A DNA stretch of 64,000 nucleotides from Nocardioides oleivorans. GTDB taxonomy: Bacteria; Actinomycetota; Actinomycetes; Propionibacteriales; Nocardioidaceae. The DNA is taken from positions 248,001 through 312,000 of the forward strand of contig NZ_SDWT01000002.1 of assembly GCF_004137255.1 (NCBI RefSeq), written 5' to 3'. The translations under genes were made by a program, and so were the position numbers. Below the pieces are notes generated by a model. The model saw only the letters and a list, made by a program, of their open reading frames with translations, was not told where the DNA came from and ran no database searches. Below are positions 9,336 through 19,617 of the stretch, piece by piece (position 1 is the stretch's first letter; the number at the start of each line of letters is the position of its first letter).

Positions 9336-10274
9336 TCATGACAGGTCGAGGACGGCCACCGCCGGCTCGTGGAGGCTGCCCATCCACACCCGGCCGTCGT
9401 GCTCACGGACACCGGTGACCATGTGGTAGCCCGGCCCCCGCTCGGGCTGGGGCAGGTCGAGGTCGTGCACCAGCCGGCCGTCGTCGTCGTACGCCTGCAC
9501 GCGGATCGTCACCTTCGGCTTCGGCTGGAGCGCCTCGGGGATCCTGGTGACCGCGCGCCGCAGCACCATCGGCGCGGACCCGAGCCGCTCGACGAGCGGG
9601 TCGACGGGACTGGCGATGGTCACCCAGATGAGGCCGTCGCTCCCCCGGCTGATGTTGTCGGGATAGCCCGGCAGGTCGGTGACGAGGTGGTCGCGCTCGC
9701 CGGCCCGCGGGCCGGCGAGCCAGAGGCGTACGACGGTGCGCCCGCGGCACTCGGCCACGGCGACGTAGGACTCGTCGGCGGCCAGCGCGACCCCGTTGGA
9801 GAACCGGAGCCCGTCCATCACCACGGTCACGGTCCCGTCGGGATCGCGGCGGACGAGCCGCCCGGTGCGGGTGTCACGGACGAAGTCGTCCTTCCACTCG
9901 AGGACGCCGTGGTGGAGGGAGGAGTCGCTGAACCAGATGGTGCCGTCGACCGCGACCGCCGCGTTGTTGCAGAACCTCATCGGCGTGCCGCCGATCTCGC
10001 CGACGAGCACCTCCACCGCGCCCGACCCGACAGACACCTTCAGCACGCCCCGCCGGGCGTCGCAGACGAGGAGGTCGCCGTCGTCCAGCAGCTCGACGCC
10101 GAGCGGGCGACCGCCGGTGTCGGCGACCCGGCGGGTGCTGCCGGTCGCGGGGTCGAGCGCCCAGATCGCACCGTCCTCGGTGCCGGTGTAGACGGTGCCG
10201 TCGGGCCCGACGACGACGTCCTCGGCACCGGGGCCGGGGACGGGGTGCACGGTGAGGCTGCCGGTGTGGTTCAT
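9336..10274 (-). CDS. SMP-30/gluconolactonase/strictosidine-synthase-like six-bladed propeller protein
   Basis: 312 residues. Propeller signatures are [59 protein letters not shown] and [20 protein letters not shown], the arrangement of strictosidine-synthase-like and adipocyte membrane-associated-protein-like calcium-dependent hydrolases. No signal peptide, so probably cytosolic. The substrate is not predictable; lactones or esters are usual in the fold. ATG at 10274 overlaps the stop of the Nudix gene (ATGA), so it is coupled. Confidence 0.8.
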   Translation of the reverse strand: MNHTGSLTVHPVPGPGAEDVVVGPDGTVYTGTEDGAIWALDPATGSTRRVADTGGRPLGVELLDDGDLLVCDARRGVLKVSVGSGAVEVLVGEIGGTPMRFCNNAAVAVDGTIWFSDSSLHHGVLEWKDDFVRDTRTGRLVRRDPDGTVTVVMDGLRFSNGVALAADESYVAVAECRGRTVVRLWLAGPRAGERDHLVTDLPGYPDNISRGSDGLIWVTIASPVDPLVERLGSAPMVLRRAVTRIPEALQPKPKVTIRVQAYDDDGRLVHDLDLPQPERGPGYHMVTGVREHDGRVWMGSLHEPAVAVLDLS

Positions 10275-11143
10275 GGCGCCATGCTGGCGTAGAGATCGCT
10301 GCGGAGGAAGGCCGGGACGATGGCCTCGCCGCCCTTGGTCAACGTCAGCTCGCCGACGGTGGACGGGTCGACGAAGACGATCTGGCGGCCCTCGCGGCAG
10401 TCGATGTCCTCGTCGGTGAGGTCGACCGCGGCGGCGTAGACCCACATCCGGTCCCACGTGCCGTAGGACGCACGGTGGTCGGTGGCGAAGGCGCCGACGT
10501 CGTGCAGGTCGCCCGGCTCGAGCCGTACGCCGGTCTCCTCCGCGAGCTCGCGCAGCGCACCGGCGCGCGGCTCCTCGCCGGGCTCGAGATGGCCGCCGGA
10601 GAGACCCCAGCAGTCCGGGTCGATCCGCGGGTTCGAGTCGCGCTCCTGGAGCAGGATCCAACCCCGGCGGTCGACGAGCACGACCCCGGCGAAGCCGCGC
10701 GCGTCCGGCGGCGGGACCGGCGCGTGGTCGGCCGCCCAGGCGCGCACGGCGTCGAGCGCGATCGCCGTCGAGTCGACGAGGGGCAGTCCGCCGACGGTCT
10801 CCGGGTCGACGAAGACGATCTGCCGGCCCTCGTGGCAGTCGACGTCGTCGTCGCCGAGCTCGGTCGGGGCCACGAAGACGTGGTAGCGGAAGCGCCCGTG
10901 TGGGCTGACGACCTCGAGCTCACCGAGGTCGTCGACCTCGTCCACCACGATGCCGGTCTCCTCGACCAGCTCGCGCACGGCTGCGTCGCGCGCGGTCTCC
11001 CCCGGCTCGACCCCGCCGCCCGGGAAGCACCACATGTCCGGCCAGACCGGCGCGTGCTCGTCACGCTCCTGCATCAGCAGCCACCCGCGCGGATCGACGA
11101 GGGTCAGGCAGACGTAGTCGGTGCGGACGGTGGGGTCGACCAT
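10271..11143 (-). CDS. tandem Nudix hydrolase
   Basis: 290 residues with two complete Nudix boxes: residues 42-64 (starts GGGVEPGETARD, ends RELVEETGI) and 183-206 (starts GGHLEPGEEPRA, ends RELAEETGV). Each box keeps the RExxEExG catalytic core, and each is followed by DxDCxEGRQIVFVDP, so the protein arose by internal duplication. Nudix enzymes hydrolyse nucleoside diphosphates linked to another moiety; which one cannot be told. ATG at 11143 has TAGGGT six bases upstream, so this is the leaderless head of the Nudix-SMP-30-(dxs) operon. Confidence 0.88.
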   Translation of the reverse strand: MVDPTVRTDYVCLTLVDPRGWLLMQERDEHAPVWPDMWCFPGGGVEPGETARDAAVRELVEETGIVVDEVDDLGELEVVSPHGRFRYHVFVAPTELGDDDVDCHEGRQIVFVDPETVGGLPLVDSTAIALDAVRAWAADHAPVPPPDARGFAGVVLVDRRGWILLQERDSNPRIDPDCWGLSGGHLEPGEEPRAGALRELAEETGVRLEPGDLHDVGAFATDHRASYGTWDRMWVYAAAVDLTDEDIDCREGRQIVFVDPSTVGELTLTKGGEAIVPAFLRSDLYASMAP

Positions 11144-11149
11144 CCCGCG

Positions 11150-11155
11150 ACCCTA
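11150..11155 (-). promoter_or_regulatory. -10 box (TAGGGT), leaderless start of the Nudix gene
   Basis: Six bases separate this minus-strand hexamer from the ATG at 11143; no ribosome binding site is present. Confidence 0.5.
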
Positions 11156-11163
11156 GCCACGGC

Positions 11164-11580
11164 CTACATGCGCACCCGGTAGCGACGGCCACGCAGCGCG
11201 TCCTCGACCAGTCCGACCTCACGACGTACGCCGAGCAGCCGGGCGTCCTCGAGCTGGAAGGTCTGCACCGCCGCCTCGACGACGGCCTGCTCGGCCACGT
11301 CCTTGAGGTCGCCGCGGATCTCGCTGAGCCCACGTCGCGTGGCGAGCTGCTGGGCCTCGACGTGCAGCACGGCGAACCGCGCGAGGACCACGACGTGGCG
11401 CCTCAACCCGGCGAAGCGCCGGTAGTCCGGCGGGCACAGGTCGAGCAGCCAGCTCGCCGCGGTGACCTCCCAGTCGGGCGCGTCGGGCGGACGCACCTGG
11501 CGCGGCCACCCCGGCGGCGCGACCCCCGCGTGCCCCTGCGGCGGCGTCGGCCGCTTGCGGGGTTGGGGGGTCGGGAACAC
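11164..11580 (-). CDS. conserved actinobacterial protein of unknown function, putative SOS gene
   Basis: 138 residues: a Pro/Arg-rich N-terminus (MFPTPQPRKRPTPPQ) and a helical body with APDWEVTAASWLLDLCPPDY, LRRHVVVLARFAVLHVEAQQ and a C-terminal EDALRGRRYRVRM. The body looks like a conserved but unnamed actinobacterial family; I cannot assign a function. The GTG start at 11580 lies six bases downstream of a TAGAGT -10 box that directly abuts a perfect LexA-type palindrome (11593-11608), so expression is predicted to be DNA-damage inducible. Confidence 0.72.
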   Translation of the reverse strand: MFPTPQPRKRPTPPQGHAGVAPPGWPRQVRPPDAPDWEVTAASWLLDLCPPDYRRFAGLRRHVVVLARFAVLHVEAQQLATRRGLSEIRGDLKDVAEQAVVEAAVQTFQLEDARLLGVRREVGLVEDALRGRRYRVRM

Positions 11581-11586
11581 CCGACC

Positions 11587-11608
11587 ACTCTATCGAACAC
11601 GTGTTCGA
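11587..11608 (-). promoter_or_regulatory. LexA (SOS) box plus -10 box
   Basis: TCGAACACGTGTTCGA at 11593-11608 is a perfect 16-bp palindrome and matches the actinobacterial/Bacillus-type SOS box TCGAAC-N4-GTTCGA. On the minus strand it runs straight into TAGAGT (11587-11592), six bases before the GTG at 11580. A repressor bound here would cover the -10/-35 region. Confidence 0.75.
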
Positions 11609-11611
11609 TGG

Positions 11612-12205
11612 TCAGCCGGTGCCGAGCGCCTTCTCGACCTCCGCCAGGTCGGGGTCACGCAGACCGGTGGAGTCGTGGCGCCACCAGACGTCGGGGTAGA
11701 CGACGCGACCGCTCAACCAGTCGGGGACCTCGCTGAGCAGCACCAGCTGGAAGGCCGGCGCCGGGACGCGCACCGACGGGGCCTCGAAGCCGTACGTCGC
11801 TGCCGGCTCGAAGCCGCGCCTGCCGTAGAAGTCCGGGCTTCCCTCGAGGAAGATCGCCGGACAGCCGAGCTCGCGTGCCGCCTCGACCGCCGCCGCGACG
11901 AGGGCCGTCCCGATCCCCCGCCGCTCGTGCGCGGGAGCCGTGCTCAAAGGCGAGAGCATGCAGGCCTCGACGAGCTCGCGCCGCGCGTCGATCCAGCACC
12001 GGCTGACCCCGACGTGGCCGACCACCTGGCCGTCGAGGACCGCCACCCGCTCGGCGAGCAGGTGGTCGCTGGCGCGCACGTCGCCCCAGAGGTCGGCGAC
12101 CTTGACGCCCCCATCGGGGTCGTGGGCACCGAAGGCCGCCCGGACGACGCCCAGCACCGCATCGGCGTCACGCGCCTCGACAGGCCGGATCTCGAGGTCG
12201 GTCAC
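11612..12205 (-). CDS. GNAT family N-acetyltransferase
   Basis: About 197 residues beginning VTDLEIRPVEARDADAVLGV, a typical GNAT strand 1/helix 1. The acetyl-CoA loop is SPLSTAPAHERRGIGTALVA (motif RRGIGT), followed by AIFLEGSPDFYGRRGFEPA. This resembles the YhbS-like branch. The acceptor substrate is unknown. GTG at 12205 was chosen because TAGCGT (12213-12218) lies seven bases upstream; the frame stays open to a GTG at 12214. The upstream SRPBCC gene ends only a few bases away. Confidence 0.85.
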   Translation of the reverse strand: MTDLEIRPVEARDADAVLGVVRAAFGAHDPDGGVKVADLWGDVRASDHLLAERVAVLDGQVVGHVGVSRCWIDARRELVEACMLSPLSTAPAHERRGIGTALVAAAVEAARELGCPAIFLEGSPDFYGRRGFEPAATYGFEAPSVRVPAPAFQLVLLSEVPDWLSGRVVYPDVWWRHDSTGLRDPDLAEVEKALGTG

Positions 12206-12215
12206 GGGTGCCACG

Positions 12216-12740
12216 CTAGCTGGCGAGACGCTCCCGGAGTCCCGCGGCGAGGCCGCTGATCGTCAGCGCGTCGAAGAAGCCCCCGGCGTGGGTCGCCAGC
12301 CGGCGCCGCTTCACCGGACCCAGCCGCAGCCGCAGGTGCACGCGGGAGCCGCGACCCGTCTCCGTCACCTGCAGGCACCAGGTGAGCTCGGTGCGACCGC
12401 GACGCGACGTGTAGAGCAACAGCGCGGGTGGCTCGATGGCGGCGAGGGTGAACGTGGCGTCGGCACCACCCCAGTCGGGGATCACGTCGCCCACGTGGTG
12501 CTCGAGGAGGCGCGGCTCGATCCGTCGCAGCGCCCACCGCGACCTGGGCACCCATCGCTCGACACCGGCAGGGAGGTACCAGCCCGCCCTCCGCTTCCCC
12601 AGCTGGACCAGCCACGGCCACACCTCATGCGGAGGCGCATCGAGGTCGAACGCCCGGTCCATCACCACGTCGGCCGTCACGAGGTCGTCGCCCGGCAGGA
12701 CGGCGTCGCGCTCGGCTGGCGTCGGCCGCGCCCAGTCCAC
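12216..12740 (-). CDS. SRPBCC (START-like) family protein
   Basis: 174 residues with the SRPBCC opening FDLDAPPHEVWPWLVQLGKR followed by GWYLPAGVERWVPRSR and a beta-rich core (LLLYTSRRGRTELTWCLQVT), typical of polyketide-cyclase/dehydrase-like lipid-binding folds. The ligand is unknown. GTG start, 12 bases after the YjbQ gene and almost touching the GNAT gene, so the three are likely one transcript. Confidence 0.8.
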   Translation of the reverse strand: MDWARPTPAERDAVLPGDDLVTADVVMDRAFDLDAPPHEVWPWLVQLGKRRAGWYLPAGVERWVPRSRWALRRIEPRLLEHHVGDVIPDWGGADATFTLAAIEPPALLLYTSRRGRTELTWCLQVTETGRGSRVHLRLRLGPVKRRRLATHAGGFFDALTISGLAAGLRERLAS

Positions 12741-12752
12741 CTCAGCCGTCCG

Positions 12753-13157
12753 TCATCCCGCCAGGAACGACCAGCGCACCTCGCGCCGGGCGTTGTCGAC
12801 GTTGAGGTCGACCAGGCAGATGCTCTGCCACGTCCCGAGGGCGAGCCGCCCGTCGAGGACCGGCACGGAGCAGTACGGCGGGACGATGGCCGGCATGACG
12901 TGCGAGCGTCCGTGCCCGGGCGAGCCGTGCCGATGCCGCCACCGGTCGTCGGCCGGGAGCAGGTCGCCCAGCGCGGCGAGGAGGTCGTCGTCGGAGCCCG
13001 CGCCCGTCTCGATGATCGCCAGACCCGCGGTGGCGTGCGGCACGAAGACGTGCAGGAGTCCGTCGCCCTCGCCGCTCACGAAGTCCGACGCGTCACGGGT
13101 GAGGTCGAGGACGACCTCGTCGCCGCCGGTGCGGTAGGTGCGGGTCTCGCTGCGCAC
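12753..13157 (-). CDS. YjbQ/UPF0047 family protein (secondary thiamine-phosphate synthase type)
   Basis: 134 residues with the family's landmarks: GLLHVFVPHATAGLAIIET, then HRHGSPGHGRSHVMPAIV and LALGTWQSICLVDLN. The conserved histidines (VPHATAG, GSPGHGRSHV) are present. Some members have been shown to have weak thiamine-phosphate synthase activity. The gene starts three bases after a thiamine-binding MTH1187-type gene, which supports a thiamine connection. GTG start. Confidence 0.88.
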   Translation of the reverse strand: MRSETRTYRTGGDEVVLDLTRDASDFVSGEGDGLLHVFVPHATAGLAIIETGAGSDDDLLAALGDLLPADDRWRHRHGSPGHGRSHVMPAIVPPYCSVPVLDGRLALGTWQSICLVDLNVDNARREVRWSFLAG

Positions 13158-13160
13158 GGC

Positions 13161-13460
13161 TCAGTCCGCCAGCGCGTCGTTGACCCGCTCGACCTTGGCG
13201 GCGAGCTGGCCGTCGTACCCGGGCCGGATGTCTGCCTTCAGCACCAGCCCGACCCGCGGGGACACCGCGGCGACGACCTCGACAGCCTGCTTGACCACGG
13301 CCATCACCTCGTCCCACTCCCCCTCGATGTTGGTGAACATCGCGTTGGTCTCGTGGGGCAGCCCCGACTCGCGCACCACGCGCACGGCCGCCGCGACAGC
13401 CTCGGTGACCGACCCCGTGGGGTCGCTGGACGTGGGCGAGATGGAGAACGCGACGATCAT
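13161..13460 (-). CDS. thiamine-binding protein, MTH1187/YkoF-like (DUF77) family
   Basis: 99 residues: MIVAFSISPTSSDPTGSVTE, ETNAMFTNIEGEWDEVMAVV and RVGLVLKADIRPGYDGQLAA are hallmarks of the MTH1187 fold, a small cytosolic alpha/beta protein whose members bind thiamine or a similar ligand. ATG at 13460 has TAGCGT six bases upstream. The adjacent YjbQ gene makes a two-gene thiamine-related unit. Confidence 0.85.
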   Translation of the reverse strand: MIVAFSISPTSSDPTGSVTEAVAAAVRVVRESGLPHETNAMFTNIEGEWDEVMAVVKQAVEVVAAVSPRVGLVLKADIRPGYDGQLAAKVERVNDALAD

Positions 13461-13466
13461 CCCGCC

Positions 13467-13472
13467 ACGCTA
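13467..13472 (-). promoter_or_regulatory. -10 box (TAGCGT), leaderless start of the thiamine-binding gene
   Basis: Six bases before the ATG at 13460 on the minus strand; it gives the thiamine-binding/YjbQ/SRPBCC genes a promoter separate from DUF3105. Confidence 0.5.
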
Positions 13473-13478
13473 GCGAAC

Positions 13479-14207
13479 TCAGGCGTTCGTGCCCTCGCCG
13501 GGGAGCGCGCCCTGCGGGTCCGGCGTACCGCCCTGGCAGGAGACGCCGAACTCGGGGGCGGTGTGCCCGTCGCCGTACTCCTCGAGGAACAGCGGGAGCC
13601 GCTCGTCGTCGGCGCCGTCGAGCTGGAGCTGGGCTCCCCACACCGTCACGACGACCGGCGAGGGCAGCCCGTCGCGGGGCGACATGATCCCGTTGTCGGG
13701 CAGCAGGGCCTCGAGCTCGGCGAGGTCGCCGGCCGACAGGTCGGGGTCGTGGGTGATCCACGTCGTGCCGTGCTCGAGGTCGTGGACCGCGTTCTCCTCG
13801 CGCACCGGGACGTCGTAGACACCGCAGTCGAGCCAGATCGGCGCGTGGGCGCCACCGGCGGGCGGGTCCTGCGGGTAGTCGACGTCGTCGGTCGTGTGGG
13901 CCCGGTCCGTGATTTCCCACGTCTCGACGAGGGCCAGGTCGAGGGCACGCTGCGCCTGCTCCTCGCCTCGCAGGGCCTGATCGATCAGCGGCGCCACCAG
14001 TGCGGCACCGAGCACCAGCACCGCGCCCACGGTCGCGAGCACCAACGGGAGGGCAGGCCTGCCACGTGGAGCGGACTCGACGACCTCGGCCCCGGCGAAC
14101 CTGTCGTCGGGGACGTCCGACCCGACATCCGGCTCTGCGGATGGCCCGAGGGGCGGCTCGACGGGCGGCTCCGGCTCGACCTGGTCCGGCCGCTCGTCGT
14201 CGTTCAC
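13479..14207 (-). CDS. DUF3105 membrane-anchored protein
   Basis: 242 residues: an acidic Pro-rich cytosolic N-terminus (about 1-48), one transmembrane segment (PLVLATVGAVLVLGAALVAP), then an extracytoplasmic DUF3105 domain with DYPQDPPAGGAHAPIWLDCG, VYDVPVREENAVHDLEHGTT and a Cys near the C-terminus (FGVSCQGG) that could pair with the Cys in LDCGVYD. The function of the family is unknown. GTG start with TAGCCT six bases upstream. Confidence 0.88.
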   Translation of the reverse strand: MNDDERPDQVEPEPPVEPPLGPSAEPDVGSDVPDDRFAGAEVVESAPRGRPALPLVLATVGAVLVLGAALVAPLIDQALRGEEQAQRALDLALVETWEITDRAHTTDDVDYPQDPPAGGAHAPIWLDCGVYDVPVREENAVHDLEHGTTWITHDPDLSAGDLAELEALLPDNGIMSPRDGLPSPVVVTVWGAQLQLDGADDERLPLFLEEYGDGHTAPEFGVSCQGGTPDPQGALPGEGTNA

Positions 14208-14213
14208 GGCGTC

Positions 14214-14219
14214 AGGCTA
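14214..14219 (-). promoter_or_regulatory. -10 box (TAGCCT), leaderless start of DUF3105
   Basis: Lies six bases before GTG 14207 and overlaps the stop codon of the upstream sigma-factor gene. Confidence 0.45.
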
Positions 14220-14756
14220 CCGACGGGCTGGGTGCGACCCGGACGGGATGGTGGACCCGGTGGCCGGGCGGTCCTCGCCGTCCTCCCCGAGCAGCACGCG
14301 CAGCCGCGCCAGCCCCGCGTGCGTCTGCGACTTCACCGTGCCCACGGAGCACCCCATCACCCTGGCGACCTCCCGCTCGGGCTGGCCCTCGACGTGCCGC
14401 AGCACGACAGCCGTGCGTTGCCGCGGCGGGAGCTGGCCGAGCGCATCGGCCAGCACGACCCGGTCGGGCACGGACGGGTCCGTCACCGCGACCCGGAATG
14501 TGTCGTCGTCGGCGTCGGTGGTCACCTCCCTCCAGCGTCGTCGCCGCCAGCGCGTGACGTTCTCACGCACCATGACCTTGCGCACGTAGGGCTCAGGATC
14601 CCCGCTGATGCGCCGCCATGCCGGCACGCACCGCGCGAGGGTGGTCTGGAGGAGGTCCTCCGCGTCGGCGCGGTGGCCGGTCAGGAGGTACGCCGTGCGC
14701 AGCAGCGGCTGGTAGCGCGCGGCGACGAAGTCCTCGAAGTCGTCACGGTCGGGCAC
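14217..14756 (-). CDS. ECF RNA polymerase sigma factor, SigE family (second copy)
   Basis: 179 residues starting VPDRDDFEDFVAARYQPLLR. Region 2 is TAYLLTGHRADAEDLLQTTL, followed by PEPYVRKVMVRENVTRWRRR; region 4 is LPPRQRTAVVLRHVEGQPER with the helix-turn-helix ARVMGCSVGTVKSQTHAGLA. It overlaps the upstream propeller gene by 14 bp, so translation is coupled. It is clearly related to the sigma factor at 5796, but here the membrane partner is upstream instead of downstream. The longer open frame upstream of GTG 14756 lies inside the propeller gene and was rejected. Confidence 0.9.
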   Translation of the reverse strand: MPDRDDFEDFVAARYQPLLRTAYLLTGHRADAEDLLQTTLARCVPAWRRISGDPEPYVRKVMVRENVTRWRRRRWREVTTDADDDTFRVAVTDPSVPDRVVLADALGQLPPRQRTAVVLRHVEGQPEREVARVMGCSVGTVKSQTHAGLARLRVLLGEDGEDRPATGSTIPSGSHPARR

Positions 14757-16104
14757 GGCGCCTCCAGAGGGCCAGGCCACCCACTGTGCCGACGAGCAGC
14801 GCCACACCCAACCCGGCCACGACGCGCGGGTCCACGGGGTCGGACGGCTGGACGGCGTCGACGACAGGTGCGGTGAGCAGGCCCTCGGCCCAGTCCCACG
14901 CCAGCATGGACGAGCCGCCGGTGGTGACCGGCTCCGCGTCTCCCGTGGCGACGTCGATCGACACGATCTCGTAGTCGAGCTCGTCGGAGCCCACGGACTC
15001 AGGGCCCGAGGTCGTGCGGCGGACGACGACCAGGTGCTGCGCGTCCCGCCAACCGAGCACCTGGAAGGTGCGCTCCGTGCCGGGCACCACCTGCTGCCCC
15101 AGCACGGCGTCGTCGAGATCACCGAGCGTCACCTGGTTGGGGACGCGGCCCCCGAGCCCGGGACCGCCGATCTGCGCGAGCGTTCCGTCCTGACGCAGGA
15201 CGGCATTGGACCCGGCAGCGCCGCTGGAGCCGGTGAAGCCGCGGCGGGCCACTCGGCGTACGTCACCCGTGGCCAGGTCGACGACGTCGCGGCCGATCAG
15301 GAGTCGCTCACCTGCGGCCTCGCTGAACGCGTCGAGCTCGCTGAACACCTCACCCTCGAGCTGGCGGAGCTCGCCACCGCGCGAGACGTCCCAGGCCCAG
15401 CTCGTGCCACCGACGGCCGAGGACTGGTCGATCGCGGTGCCGTCGGCGCCCGCCTTCCACTGGGCGAAGGCCCCCACGAGAGTCGTGGCGTCGGCCCACA
15501 GCAGGGCCGTCGACGTGATGCCGTGCTCGGTCGCGAACTCGTGACGGACGACTGCGCCGGTGACGACGTCGACGACGGCCACCGTCGTCACGCTGGTGTT
15601 GTGGCCCTCCCTCGTGCGCGGAGTCCCTCGCGGTGTGCCCGCGAGCCAGTAGGCCACCCGGCGGCCGTCCGGCGACAACGCGATCCGCTCGGCGAGATCC
15701 CCGTCGACGTCCAGGTAGAGGTAGCGACCCGATCCCGTGATGACGCTGATCGCGTTGACCGGGCCGCCCCAGGTCTCGCGCGTGGCGAGCTGCGCTGCGA
15801 CGACGGGCTCTCGCGGCATCCCGACCGGACCCCAGGCAGGGTGGTCGTAGACCCGGTCCGGAAGCGTCGGTGCACTGCTGGGGGTGACAGCTGGCTCCGG
15901 GGTAGCCGCGCGCTGGAGGGTGACCGCGGACAGGGCGATCATCAGCACCACTCCCACCGCGGCCACGACCAGCGATCCAGCCCGCCGCCGCCGGCGCCAC
16001 CGTTCGCCACGGTCCCAGAGAGCTCCCGACGGTGGGGTGGGCAGATCCGCGACGGTGTCACCCGCCACGCGCTCGAGCCCCTTCAGGCCGTCCTGCAGGT
16101 CCAC
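14743..16104 (-). CDS. membrane beta-propeller protein, probable sigma-factor partner
   Basis: 453 residues: MDLQDGLKGLERVAGDTVAD, an Arg cluster (GERWRRRRRAGSLVV), a transmembrane segment at about 40-62, a propeller-like extracytoplasmic domain (LALSPDGRRVAYWLAG-like blade, VVDVVTGAVVRHEFAT, VLGWRDAQHLVVVRRT) and a second hydrophobic segment at the C-terminus (VAGLGVALLVGTVGGLALWR) with a basic tail. Two membrane segments differ from the single one of the paralogue at 6326. GGAGG lies upstream of the GTG. Likely senses an envelope signal for the sigma factor it overlaps; this is inferred from context. Confidence 0.7.
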   Translation of the reverse strand: MDLQDGLKGLERVAGDTVADLPTPPSGALWDRGERWRRRRRAGSLVVAAVGVVLMIALSAVTLQRAATPEPAVTPSSAPTLPDRVYDHPAWGPVGMPREPVVAAQLATRETWGGPVNAISVITGSGRYLYLDVDGDLAERIALSPDGRRVAYWLAGTPRGTPRTREGHNTSVTTVAVVDVVTGAVVRHEFATEHGITSTALLWADATTLVGAFAQWKAGADGTAIDQSSAVGGTSWAWDVSRGGELRQLEGEVFSELDAFSEAAGERLLIGRDVVDLATGDVRRVARRGFTGSSGAAGSNAVLRQDGTLAQIGGPGLGGRVPNQVTLGDLDDAVLGQQVVPGTERTFQVLGWRDAQHLVVVRRTTSGPESVGSDELDYEIVSIDVATGDAEPVTTGGSSMLAWDWAEGLLTAPVVDAVQPSDPVDPRVVAGLGVALLVGTVGGLALWRRRARP

Positions 16105-16202
16105 TGGTCCTCCTCGTCGCCGGCATCCTCACAGACACCTACGCCACGAGCTCACCGAAAGGTTGGGTCCCGACCGACGCCACTCCCTACCTACCTTCCC
16201 CT

Positions 16203-16266
16203 GGCATCTAGGGACGTTCTGGTAGGCATCCCACCCTCCGGACCACCCAGAACGTCCCTAGATGCC
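16203..16266. repeat. perfect 20-bp inverted repeat with 24-bp spacer
   Basis: Left arm 16203-16222 (GGCATCTAGGGACGTTCTGG) and right arm 16247-16266 are exact reverse complements. It lies between the promoter side of the propeller gene and the 3' end of acn, separate from the acn terminator. It could be an operator or an extragenic palindromic element. Confidence 0.85.
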
Positions 16267-16296
16267 GGGCGCGGGCGGGCGGGCGACACATGACAA

Positions 16297-16328
16297 CGGC
16301 CGCGTCCGGGAGGTCCCGGACGCGGCCG
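16297..16328 (-). terminator. 15-bp perfect hairpin downstream of acn
   Basis: Arms 16297-16311 and 16314-16328 are exactly complementary (CGGCCGCGTCCGGGA), with a two-base gap. It begins about 20 bases after the acn stop. There is no T tract, as is common for actinobacterial terminators. Confidence 0.75.
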
Positions 16329-16349
16329 TGTCTCAGCCGGTGCGTGCGG

Positions 16350-19043
<2,694 letters not shown>

Positions 19044-19094
19044 CAGCCACATCTCCTCGGGATTTCAGCGGGTTCGCGTCCATCCTGCCGTCGC

Positions 19095-19161
19095 GGTCGG
19101 AGCGACGGAAAGGAAGGCGAACCTTACTTGGGGGGATTCTCGGTCTCTCGACATCAAGATA
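19095..19161 (-). promoter_or_regulatory. upstream control region of acn, possible iron-regulator box
   Basis: On the minus strand, around 19110-19135, AAGTAAGGTTCGCCTTCCTT resembles a degenerate DtxR/IdeR box (AGGTTAGSCTWACCT; about 12 of 15 positions fit by eye). At 19146-19161 an imperfect palindrome, TCTCGACATCAAGATA, could be a second operator. Iron control of the iron-sulfur enzyme aconitase is plausible, but neither site is proven. Confidence 0.3.
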
Positions 19162-19221
19162 CACGACGTCAAGGAGTGATTCCAGCGGACGCGCGTGCCG
19201 TGCGCCGTGCGGTGCCGTCGC

Positions 19222-19572
19222 TCAGGCGCTCACCCGGTCCAGGTGCTGCAGCAGGTCGTGGGCCGCGAGCTCGACGTCCTTGTGCCGCCACTCGGCAGCG
19301 CGGTAGACGCAGGCGATCAGCCCGCTCCGGTGCACCCGGCGCAGGTCGCCGTACACGAACGCGTGCCGCGCCTTGGTCTCGTCGTTGGCGCCCTCGGTCA
19401 GGCCCAGGAACCACGCGCCGTAGTCGTCCCACGAGTGCCGCTCGAGGTAGGCGTTCTCCGCCTCCGCGTGCGGCTGGACCTCGCCCCAGTCGCTGTCCAG
19501 GACGTACTGCCTCGCCTCGATCAGCCTCCTCGCGTGGGAGACGGCTGCCGTGTTCACCTCGTAGGTGGCCAT
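19222..19572 (-). CDS. conserved actinobacterial protein of unknown function
   Basis: 116 residues from ATG 19572: MATYEVNTAAVSHARRLIEA, RQYVLDSDWGEVQPHAEAEN, LERHSWDDYGAWFLGLTEGA, FVYGDLRRVHRSGLIACVYR, AAEWRHKDVELAAHDLLQHL. Soluble, Trp- and His-rich, with no catalytic motif I can name. An in-frame GTG nine bases upstream (19581) is an alternative start. It is a free-standing gene just upstream of acn on the same strand. Confidence 0.78.
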   Translation of the reverse strand: MATYEVNTAAVSHARRLIEARQYVLDSDWGEVQPHAEAENAYLERHSWDDYGAWFLGLTEGANDETKARHAFVYGDLRRVHRSGLIACVYRAAEWRHKDVELAAHDLLQHLDRVSA

Positions 19573-19617
19573 GCCACCCACACTCTCCTGCTACGGCGCG
19601 CGCCACAAGCGAGCCAG

